From JACCZX01 sp038216465 (GTDB lineage Bacteria > Pseudomonadota > Gammaproteobacteria > Burkholderiales > Burkholderiaceae_F), in the NCBI GenBank assembly GCA_038216465.1, contig JBBQQC010000006.1:1-64000 (forward strand): a stretch of 64,000 bases of DNA, given 5' to 3'. Within the stretch, counting starts at the first letter, position 1. The number at the start of each line of letters is the position of its first letter. Below are positions 25,777 to 32,553 of the stretch, in pieces. Made by a program: the position numbers and the translations under genes. Under the pieces are notes generated by a model, which saw only the letters and a list, made by a program, of their open reading frames with translations, ran no database searches and had not been told where the DNA came from.

Positions 25777-27240
25777 ATGGGAATTCCGCTGCTGACCGTT
25801 TCCGAACTGCGGCCGATCGAGCGCGCGGCGCAGTCGGGCCTGCCTGCGGGAGCGCTGATGGCCCGCGCCGCTGCGGCGGTCGCGGGCCGTATCAACGCGT
25901 CGCAGTCGAACAAGCCGCTGTCGATATGCGTCGTGGCCGGGCCCGGAAATAATGGCGGTGACGGTTATGTCGCCGCGAGCGAGTTGCGCAGCGCTGGGCA
26001 CGACGTCACGTGTGTTCAACTATCCAAGCCGACGCCTGACGACGCCCGCAATGCGTTGGCGCAATGGCGCGCGTCCGGAGGCAAGCTGCGCACGGCGGTG
26101 CCGACCGAGGGAAGTTTCGACGTGATCGTCGATGCCATGCTCGGCATCGGGCAGACGCGGCCACTGCAAGGCATGCTGCTCGCCGGCGCGCAATGGATCA
26201 ACGCGCAGCGCACGCACGTCATCGCGGTCGATGTACCCAGCGGCCTCGACGCCGATCGTGGCTGCTGGATCGGAGGGGTGGAAGGTGTGTACGCCTCAGA
26301 AACGATCACGTTCATCGCCGACAAGCCCGGCCTGCACACGGGCGACGGCATCGACGCGGCGGGCATTGTGATGCTTGACACACTTGGCATCGAGTCCGCG
26401 TCTAACCGCACCGCGCTGGCCGACCCGTCTGATTTCCCGCACATCGTGGCCGCACGGCGCCGCAATACCCATAAGGGCAGCTACGGTAACGCGCTGATCA
26501 TTGGTGGCGGCGCGGGAATGGTAGGCGCCGCGCTGCTGGCTGCGCGCGCGGCATTGATCATCGGCGCCGGCCGCGTGTACGTTGATTGCATTGGCGCCCC
26601 GGAGTTCCGCGTCGATCCCTGCCAGCCCGAGCTGATGTTTCGTTCCTATGCGACCACGGACGACCTGCATGCCATCGTGATCGGCTGCGGCCTGGGCAAG
26701 AGCGATGCGGCGCGGCGAGCGCTGCAATGGGCACTCGACAGCGATGCTTCGCTGATCATCGATGCCGACGCCCTGAACCTGTTGTCGCAAGGTCCGGCGT
26801 TAAGCGAATGCCTGGCCGCACGCAACGCCCCGACGGTGATCACGCCGCACCCGCTCGAAGCGGCGCGCCTGTTGCAGGCATCCGCCGAGGACATACAGAA
26901 CGATCGGCTGACGCGCGCTCGCGAACTGGCGAGCCGCTATCGAAGCATCGCCGTGCTGAAGGGCGCCGGCACCGTCATCGTGCACACGAATGGTCGCTGT
27001 GCGATCAACCCCACCGGAGGCCCCGCACTGGCGACCGCGGGCACCGGCGACGTCTTGGCGGGGCTGATCGGCGGATTGCTGGCCCAGCACTTTGAGCCGT
27101 GGCAGGCGACGCTGGCCGCGGCCTGGCTTCATGGCTGCGCCGGCGAAGCCCGTGATGCAGGGTTGGTTGCTAGCGACATCGCGCCGCGCGCCGCCGCTGT
27201 GCTGGCGAAGCTGCGCGCTGCGCGACGCGAGTCAACGTGA
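25777..27240 (+). CDS. nnr: Bifunctional NAD(P)H-hydrate epimerase / ADP-dependent dehydratase
   Basis: 487-aa metabolite-repair enzyme. The N-terminal YjeF_N epimerase domain (about 1-215) has VVAGPGNNGGDGYVAASEL and AVDVPSGLDAD. The C-terminal ribokinase-like dehydratase domain has HKGSYGNALIIGGG and GGPALATAGTGDVLAGLIGG. The pair converts R- and S-NAD(P)HX, the damaged hydrates, back to NAD(P)H. The start at ATG 25777 is 2 bp after the dadA stop, so it appears to ride on the TRAP-dadA transcript. That is unusual for a housekeeping repair gene but harmless. Both active-site motifs are intact. Confidence 0.95.
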   Translation: MGIPLLTVSELRPIERAAQSGLPAGALMARAAAAVAGRINASQSNKPLSICVVAGPGNNGGDGYVAASELRSAGHDVTCVQLSKPTPDDARNALAQWRASGGKLRTAVPTEGSFDVIVDAMLGIGQTRPLQGMLLAGAQWINAQRTHVIAVDVPSGLDADRGCWIGGVEGVYASETITFIADKPGLHTGDGIDAAGIVMLDTLGIESASNRTALADPSDFPHIVAARRRNTHKGSYGNALIIGGGAGMVGAALLAARAALIIGAGRVYVDCIGAPEFRVDPCQPELMFRSYATTDDLHAIVIGCGLGKSDAARRALQWALDSDASLIIDADALNLLSQGPALSECLAARNAPTVITPHPLEAARLLQASAEDIQNDRLTRARELASRYRSIAVLKGAGTVIVHTNGRCAINPTGGPALATAGTGDVLAGLIGGLLAQHFEPWQATLAAAWLHGCAGEARDAGLVASDIAPRAAAVLAKLRAARREST

Positions 27241-27259
27241 GCTGCGCCGCCCGCGTGGC

Positions 27260-27973
27260 TTACAGCGAAACGGTAGCGTTGGCAGCAATCACCCGCCCCG
27301 CGTGCAGCTCGATCTGTCGGCCGCAGCGGCGCGCGATATCGGGATCATGCGTTACCAGCAACAGCGTTGAACCGCGCTCGCGATTGAGCTGAAACATCAA
27401 TTCGATCACGGCCTCGCCGGTGCGCGCATCCAGGCTGCCGGTGGGTTCATCGGCCAGCAGCAACGGGGGATGCAGTACGAACGCGCGCGCCAGAGCCACC
27501 CTTTGCTGCTCACCTCCCGACAAGTACTTCGGATAATGCGATAGCCGCTCACCCAAACCGACTCGCTGCAATAGCTGCCGTGCGGCCTCCAACGGCGATA
27601 CCCCTTCGGGGGCACGTCCGGTCAACTCCAGCGGCAGCAAGACGTTTTCCAGAGCATTCAGATGCGGCAGCAGTTGAAACGACTGGAAAACAAATCCCAC
27701 CAACTCCGCTCGCAGGGCTGCGCGACCGTCCTCGTCAAGTGCGAAAAGGTCACGGCCGAAAATGCTGACCGAGCCGGAGGTTGGAACGTCGAGCCCGGCG
27801 AGCAGTCCGAGCAGCGTGGACTTGCCGGAACCCGAAGCGCCGACGATAGCAACCGTTTCGCCGGACCTGATCTCTAGATTGATATCATCCAAAATGGTCA
27901 GGCTGCCTGTAGCGTCTTGCACGATCTTGCTGAGATTGCGCGCTCTGACTGCAATTTCTTTGTTGTCATTCAT
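27260..27973 (-). CDS. ybbA: ABC transporter ATP-binding protein, YbbA (LolD-like)
   Basis: 237 aa from ATG 27971-27973 (an in-frame ATG at 28000 would add nine residues and overlap tesA). Nucleotide-binding motifs are complete: Walker A GASGSGKST, Q-loop FVFQSFQLLP, signature LSGGEQQRVALARA, Walker B LLLADEPTGSLD and H-loop THD. The protein is of the MacB/LolD class that pairs with FtsX-like permeases; in E. coli ybbA pairs with ybbP and sits opposite tesA, and here it is likewise opposite tesA. No permease gene follows (the next gene is convergent nnr), so its membrane partner must lie elsewhere. Confidence 0.9.
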   Translation of the reverse strand: MNDNKEIAVRARNLSKIVQDATGSLTILDDINLEIRSGETVAIVGASGSGKSTLLGLLAGLDVPTSGSVSIFGRDLFALDEDGRAALRAELVGFVFQSFQLLPHLNALENVLLPLELTGRAPEGVSPLEAARQLLQRVGLGERLSHYPKYLSGGEQQRVALARAFVLHPPLLLADEPTGSLDARTGEAVIELMFQLNRERGSTLLLVTHDPDIARRCGRQIELHAGRVIAANATVSL

Positions 27974-27976
27974 CTC

Positions 27977-28678
27977 GTGCGCAGAACTTTCCTGATTCAT
28001 TTGATGGTTTCATCAGCGGCGGCGCTGTGTGCTCTTGCGTTGCATGCGCCGGCGCTCGGCACGGTGAGTTCGACTTCGAGCAAGGCCAATAGCGGCGATG
28101 CGCGCCCGGTAATTCTCGTTCTCGGCGACAGCCTGTCGGCGGAATATGGATTACAACGCGGCCAGGGGTGGGTGCAACTGCTTGCAACCCGCTTGCAGCA
28201 GGGCGGCTCAAATTATACGGTCGTCAACGCCAGTATCAGCGGTGAAACCACCAGTGGCGGACGCTCGCGCTTGCCGGCCCTGCTGAAGCAGCATCGACCG
28301 GCGATCGTCATCATCGAGCTCGGCGGCAATGACGGGCTGCGCGGACTGCCAGTACCCCGCATGAAGGACAACCTGACCGCGATGATTCGTGCCAGCCAGA
28401 CGGCAGGCGCACGCGTCGTAATTGCGGGTATCCGCATGCCGCCCAACTACGGCCGCGAGTACACCGAGCGCTTCTACGCATCGTTCGCGAATCTTTCAAG
28501 ACAGTATGGAACAGCGCTGGTGCCGTTTCTGCTGGAAGGCTTTTCGGATTCTGCCGATTTTTTTCAAGCGGATCGGATTCATCCCAGCGCGCAGGCGCAG
28601 TCGAGAATTCTGCAAACGGTGTGGCCGGTGCTGGAGCCACTGATCTCGACTAAGGCTGCAGCAAAGACCCGCTCATGA
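27977..28678 (+). CDS. tesA: Periplasmic arylesterase / thioesterase I / lysophospholipase (TesA)
   Basis: GDSL/SGNH hydrolase of about 233 aa. Block I GDSLS (ILVLGDSLSAEYGL) carries the nucleophile Ser, block III GGNDGLRG the oxyanion Asn, and block V DRIHPSAQAQ the catalytic Asp and His. It hydrolyses acyl-CoA, lysophospholipid and aryl esters in the periplasm. The start is uncertain: GTG 27977 gives a good signal peptide (MRRTFLIHLMVSSAAALCALAL) and leaves 3 bp to ybbA, while ATG 28004 gives a shorter one without the positive charges. Its stop overlaps the mnmH start as ATGA. Confidence 0.9.
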   Translation: MRRTFLIHLMVSSAAALCALALHAPALGTVSSTSSKANSGDARPVILVLGDSLSAEYGLQRGQGWVQLLATRLQQGGSNYTVVNASISGETTSGGRSRLPALLKQHRPAIVIIELGGNDGLRGLPVPRMKDNLTAMIRASQTAGARVVIAGIRMPPNYGREYTERFYASFANLSRQYGTALVPFLLEGFSDSADFFQADRIHPSAQAQSRILQTVWPVLEPLISTKAAAKTRS

Positions 28679-29808
28679 CGAGCCGCTCAGCAGCCGCCGC
28701 CGAGCGCGCCGTCATCTCCGCCGCGGAGGCGCTGTCGGGCGTCAGCGCGTTCGATTCGGTGCTCGACGTTCGCACCGAGGCCGAATTCGCGCTCGATCAC
28801 ATGCCGGGCGCCATAAACTGCCCGGTGTTGACGGACGCCGAGCGCGTTGAGGTGGGCACGATGGACCGGCAGCAGTCGTCGTTCGAAGCGCGGCGCCGCG
28901 GCGCTGCCTATGTGTCGCGCAATATTGCGCATCATCTGGAAACGCAGTTCCACTCGATGCCGAAGAACTGGCAACCACTGGTCTATTGCTGGCGTGGCGG
29001 TAATCGCAGTGGTGCGATGACGCACATTCTGCGCTGCGTCGGCTGGCAGGCGCGGCAGCTCGAGGGCGGTTATCGCGCCTTCCGCGGTCAGGTGGTAACG
29101 GAGCTCGCTACGCTGCCCGCCCTGCTGTCGCTGCGCGTCGTCTGTGGCACGACCGGCAGCGGAAAAAGCCGCCTACTGCAACAGCTCGACGCACAAGGCG
29201 CGCAAGTGCTCGACCTCGAGGCGTTGGCACACCATCGGGGCTCGGTGCTCGGCGGCCTGCCGTCGCAACCGCAGCCTTCGCAAAAAATGTTCGAGACTCG
29301 CCTGTGGTCGGCTTTGCGCTCGTATGATCGTGCGCGCACGGTCTTCGTTGAGTCCGAGAGCCGAAAAATCGGCGAGCTGCGAGTCCCGGATGCGCTGTTG
29401 GCGAAAATGCGCGCATCTGATTGCGTGCGGCTTGAAGTTCCGTTGCAGGCTCGCATCCGGCTGCTGCGCGACGAATACGAGCATTTCGAACACGACCGCA
29501 ACGCGCTGAACGCTCAGCTTGACTGCTTGTCTGCCCTGCACGGGCGCCAGAAGATTGCGCAGTGGAAAGCACTCGCCCGCGAGGACAACTGGGACGGCGT
29601 CGTCGAACAATTGCTGATCGAACACTACGACCCCGCTTACCTGAAATCGATCGATCGAAATTTTGCGCGTGCCGCCAGCGCAGATACGCTACGCATCGAC
29701 AGCGACTCCATCGACGACTTCAGCGTCGCCGCGCGCGCGCTGGCTGCGTCAGCTCGGTCGGCGGCGTCGTTGGCACCGGTCAACGGTCACCCGTCACCCG
29801 TCACTTAG
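28675..29808 (+). CDS. mnmH: tRNA 2-selenouridine synthase MnmH (SelU/YbbB)
   Basis: 377-aa two-domain enzyme that replaces the 2-thio sulfur at U34 of tRNA-Lys/Glu/Gln with selenium from selenophosphate, via a geranylated intermediate. The rhodanese domain (1-140) has the catalytic Cys105 in YCWRGGNRSG; the P-loop domain has GTTGSGKS at 158-165. Length is family-normal. It starts inside the tesA stop (ATGA), so translation is coupled, and its stop overlaps the convergent ppiD stop by 8 bp. Its presence implies that the organism has selenophosphate synthetase (SelD), which is not in this window. Confidence 0.93.
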   Translation: MTSRSAAAAERAVISAAEALSGVSAFDSVLDVRTEAEFALDHMPGAINCPVLTDAERVEVGTMDRQQSSFEARRRGAAYVSRNIAHHLETQFHSMPKNWQPLVYCWRGGNRSGAMTHILRCVGWQARQLEGGYRAFRGQVVTELATLPALLSLRVVCGTTGSGKSRLLQQLDAQGAQVLDLEALAHHRGSVLGGLPSQPQPSQKMFETRLWSALRSYDRARTVFVESESRKIGELRVPDALLAKMRASDCVRLEVPLQARIRLLRDEYEHFEHDRNALNAQLDCLSALHGRQKIAQWKALAREDNWDGVVEQLLIEHYDPAYLKSIDRNFARAASADTLRIDSDSIDDFSVAARALAASARSAASLAPVNGHPSPVT

Positions 29809-31738
29809 TCGCGGGCACCGTGTCCTTGATTGCGGGCTTCTCGTCCGGGCGCTGTAAGTCCGCACGCAGGACCTTGACGTTGTGCCGCGACTTGAGTCCT
29901 TCGGCGAATGTCAGCTCGGCCGCCGCCGCCGACTGCTGCGTGATCGCCCGGGCCTGCGCTTCGCGCTGAGCGGGCGGAATCGCGTCCGCCGGCTGGGTTG
30001 CGGCGACTCTCAGGATGACATAACCCGCGCTGCTCGTACTGCGAAAGTCGGTGCCGACCTCCGCACCGACAAACTGCGGAAGCTTGTCCGCCGGCACCCG
30101 CAACACCTCGTTGAGCGCATCGGGTGGAAGATCCTGCGGCTGACGCCGCGAGACAATCTTGGGCGCGGAAAATCCGGCATCGCTGGGGGCTTTGCGCAGT
30201 TCCGCCAGGCGCAGCTCGCCCGCTTCGCGCGCCAGGCGAATCGCCTCGCGCCCGGTGAGAATCTGGCGGATCTGGGGCGTTACCTTTTCAAGCGGTTGAA
30301 CCGATGCCGGGTGGTGGTCGAGTACGCGCGCGGATACCAGGGTGCCGGGAGCACCTTCGATCGCTTGCGTGTTGCGCCGATTCTTCAGCGAGTCGTCGGC
30401 GAAAATTGCCTCCATAAGTTTCGACCCAAGGTACGGTGGCAGCCCGCGACGCGTCAGATTGTCGGCGGTCTGTATTTTCAGGTTCAGCTTCTGAGCAGCC
30501 GGCTGCAACGAGTCGGCCTGTTCGTAAACCAGATTCGTGAACTGATCTGCCGCCTCCGTGAAGCTCTTCTGTGCCTGCTGATTTCTCAGCTCGCGCTCTA
30601 TGTCGACTCGTACCTCCGCCAGCGACTTCGCTTGTGCGGGCTTGATCTCGGTGACGCGAATGATGTGGAAGCCGAAATCGGTTTCGACAACGTCACTGAT
30701 CTCGCCGGTTTTCAGGCGGTATGCCGTTTCCTCGAACGGTTTGACCATCATGCCGCGGCCGAAGAACCCCAGATCGCCGCCCTGCGCGGCCGAGCCTGGG
30801 TCTTTCGAATTTTCGCGGGCGAGTTTCGCGAAATCAGCTGGGTTCGCCTTGACCTTTGCCAGGATCTCTTCGGCCTTCTTGCGCGCGGCTGATTTGTCAG
30901 ATCCCTCGGCGGCAACCAGGATGTGGCTCGCCCGCCGCTGTTCCTCGGTACCGTAGCGCGCCTTGTTCTGCTCGTAATAGCTGTTGACCGCCTCGTCAGT
31001 CACTTTCGCATTGGCGGAGATCGCTTCCGGCGACAGCAAAAGATATTCGACGCGCACGCTCTCCGGGACTTCGAACTGCGCGCGGTTACCCTGGTAGTAC
31101 TCGGCGATTTGCGCATCGGTAATCGCTACCTTCGAAGCGAACTGATCGGCCGGAAAGCGCAACTCGCGGGTCTCGCGCTGCTCGAGCAAAATGCGTTCGA
31201 CACGCTCGAGCACGTGCTTCGGCGTGATCGCCGACTCGACCACTGCCTGCACGACCGCCTGCTTGCGCAGATCATTGCGCAGACTCTGCTCGAACGAAGC
31301 TTCACTTTGACCACGCGACGCCAGAAACGCCTTGTAGCGCTCGTAGCTGAACTTGCCGTCCTGCTGGAACGCCGGAACGTTGGCGATAAATTCGCGCAGA
31401 CGATCCACGGTGACGGCAACGTTCGACTTCGTCGCCTCATTGGTGAGCGCGCGATCGAGCACCAGTTGATCGAGCACGGCGGCACGAGCCTCGGGTGTCT
31501 CTAGCAGCTTGGGATCAAAATTAGCGCCGATGCTCTGCCGCAGACGTTCCGCCCTGTCACGCAACGCTGCGTCGAATTCCTGCTGCGTAACCGGCGCGCC
31601 GTCGATCGTTGCCAGCGCTCCTTCCTTGTTCATGAAGCTGTTGTAGCCCTGGATGCCGAAAAAAACGAAAGACGGCAGGATCAACACAAGGATGAACAGC
31701 ATCATCCAGCTACGGTGCGAGCGGACGAAATCAAACAT
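29801..31738 (-). CDS. ppiD: Membrane-anchored periplasmic folding factor PpiD
   Basis: 645-aa SurA_N/parvulin protein with one N-terminal membrane helix (WMMLFILVLILPSFVFFG) that anchors it in the inner membrane, periplasmic domain outward. The parvulin domain is at about residues 265-360 (ASHILVAAEGSDKSAA, GGDLGFFGRGMMVKPFE, FGFHIIRVTEI). PpiD works with the SecYEG exit to hold newly exported proteins. It is last in the minus-strand run tig-clpP-clpX-lon-hupB-tRNA-Val-tRNA-Asp-ppiD, as in many beta- and gammaproteobacteria, although the terminator at 31768-31795 separates it from the tRNAs. Its 3' end overlaps the end of mnmH. Confidence 0.95.
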   Translation of the reverse strand: MFDFVRSHRSWMMLFILVLILPSFVFFGIQGYNSFMNKEGALATIDGAPVTQQEFDAALRDRAERLRQSIGANFDPKLLETPEARAAVLDQLVLDRALTNEATKSNVAVTVDRLREFIANVPAFQQDGKFSYERYKAFLASRGQSEASFEQSLRNDLRKQAVVQAVVESAITPKHVLERVERILLEQRETRELRFPADQFASKVAITDAQIAEYYQGNRAQFEVPESVRVEYLLLSPEAISANAKVTDEAVNSYYEQNKARYGTEEQRRASHILVAAEGSDKSAARKKAEEILAKVKANPADFAKLARENSKDPGSAAQGGDLGFFGRGMMVKPFEETAYRLKTGEISDVVETDFGFHIIRVTEIKPAQAKSLAEVRVDIERELRNQQAQKSFTEAADQFTNLVYEQADSLQPAAQKLNLKIQTADNLTRRGLPPYLGSKLMEAIFADDSLKNRRNTQAIEGAPGTLVSARVLDHHPASVQPLEKVTPQIRQILTGREAIRLAREAGELRLAELRKAPSDAGFSAPKIVSRRQPQDLPPDALNEVLRVPADKLPQFVGAEVGTDFRSTSSAGYVILRVAATQPADAIPPAQREAQARAITQQSAAAAELTFAEGLKSRHNVKVLRADLQRPDEKPAIKDTVPATK

Positions 31739-31767
31739 GCGAATACCTCAGCGTGAACTACCAAAGC

Positions 31768-31795
31768 AAAAAGGCGAACTCGCGTTCGCCTTTTT
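31768..31795 (-). terminator. Intrinsic terminator after tRNA-Asp
   Basis: A 12-bp stem (aaaaaggcgaac at 31768-31779 with gttcgccttttt at 31784-31795, loop tcgc) ends in a U run on the minus strand. It lies between the tRNA-Asp 3' end (31801) and the ppiD start (31738), so it ends the tRNA transcript. Confidence 0.85.
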
Positions 31796-31800
31796 ATGTG

Positions 31801-31877
31801 TGGCGGAGTGGACGGGACTCGAACCCGCGACCCCCGGCGTGACAGGCCGGTATTCTAACCGACTGAACTACCACTCC
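31801..31877 (-). tRNA. tRNA-Asp (anticodon GUC)
   Basis: 77 nt including an encoded CCA. The minus strand begins GGAGUGGUAGUUCAGUCGG, the anticodon loop is CUGUCAC, and the T arm has GGGUUCGAGUCCC. The acceptor stem GGAGUGG pairs fully with the 3' CCACUCC. Confidence 0.97.
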
Positions 31878-31902
31878 TGATGTCGGTTCCGTTGCCAATA
31901 TT

Positions 31903-31978
31903 TGGTGGGTGCTGAGAGGCTCGAACTCCCGACCTACGCCTTGTAAGGGCGCCGCTCTACCAACTGAGCTAAGCACCC
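31903..31978 (-). tRNA. tRNA-Val (anticodon UAC)
   Basis: 76 nt with encoded CCA. The minus strand begins GGGUGCUUAGCUCAGUUGGU, the anticodon loop is CUUACAA and the T arm has GGGAGUUCGAGCCUCUC. The acceptor GGGUGCU pairs with AGCACCC. It is 25 bp upstream of tRNA-Asp and 58 bp after hupB. Confidence 0.96.
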
Positions 31979-32036
31979 ATGACCGTGGCTACTATCGCTG
32001 CCACGCGATCGCTCAGCAATCAACTCCGGAAGCGTG

Positions 32037-32309
32037 TCAGTTTAGCGAATCTTTCAGCGCCTTGCCGGGGCGGAACTTCGGCACTTTCGCTGCTTTGATC
32101 TTGATCTCTTCGTTGGTGCGCGGATTGCGTCCGGCACGTGCCGCGCGCTTGCTGACGATAAAAGTCCCGAATCCGACCAGTGTTACCGAGTTGCCCCGCT
32201 TCAAGCTGCCGCGTATGCCGCCGACAATCGCTTCAAGGGCCCGACCCGCCGCTGCCTTGGAAATGTCGGCTTGCTTGGCGATATGGTCGATCAATTCGGT
32301 CTTGTTCAC
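32037..32309 (-). CDS. hupB: DNA-binding protein HU-beta
   Basis: 90-aa nucleoid protein that bends and compacts DNA as a dimer. The start is GTG 32307-32309, with GGGGG 8 nt upstream. Family residues: MNKTELIDHIAKQADISK, the dimer core GFGTF and the DNA-arm segment GRNPRTNEEIKI with the intercalating Pro. It sits after lon on the same strand, the usual order in proteobacteria, and has its own strong promoter-like sequence upstream (32435-32463). Confidence 0.97.
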   Translation of the reverse strand: MNKTELIDHIAKQADISKAAAGRALEAIVGGIRGSLKRGNSVTLVGFGTFIVSKRAARAGRNPRTNEEIKIKAAKVPKFRPGKALKDSLN

Positions 32310-32434
32310 TTATGCACCCCCGTCATCTGACTGTCGCTTCACTGCCTATCGCGCGACGCACTGCATCTTGCTTTTGTTCACGGCTTTTGTTATTTGCGGC
32401 GCGGAAGAGAATGGGTTCGAAGATTTGAACGACT

Positions 32435-32463
32435 ATTCAACCGCGCCGCTATAGCAGTGTCAA
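32435..32463 (-). promoter_or_regulatory. Candidate sigma-70 promoter of hupB
   Basis: On the minus strand a perfect TTGACA (32458-32463) is followed after 17 bp by TTGAAT (32435-32440, 4 of 6 matches to TATAAT). It would leave a 5' leader of about 120 nt before the hupB GTG. An inverted repeat TTGAA-N6-TTCAA covers the -10 (32425-32440) and could be an operator. Confidence 0.5.
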
Positions 32464-32489
32464 GGGAAAGCGTGTGAATACTCGGAGAA

Positions 32490-32515
32490 GCCGGCGCGCC
32501 GTGCGGCGCGCCGGC
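32490..32515 (-). other. Perfect GC hairpin downstream of lon
   Basis: 11-bp stem gccggcgcgcc / ggcgcgccggc with a 4-nt loop, 39 bp past the lon stop. There is no U run after it on either strand, so it is either a U-poor terminator or an mRNA 3'-end stabiliser. Confidence 0.5.
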
Positions 32516-32553
32516 AACTGAAGACCTTCAATTGCGCTGTGCGAGAAAGGGCT

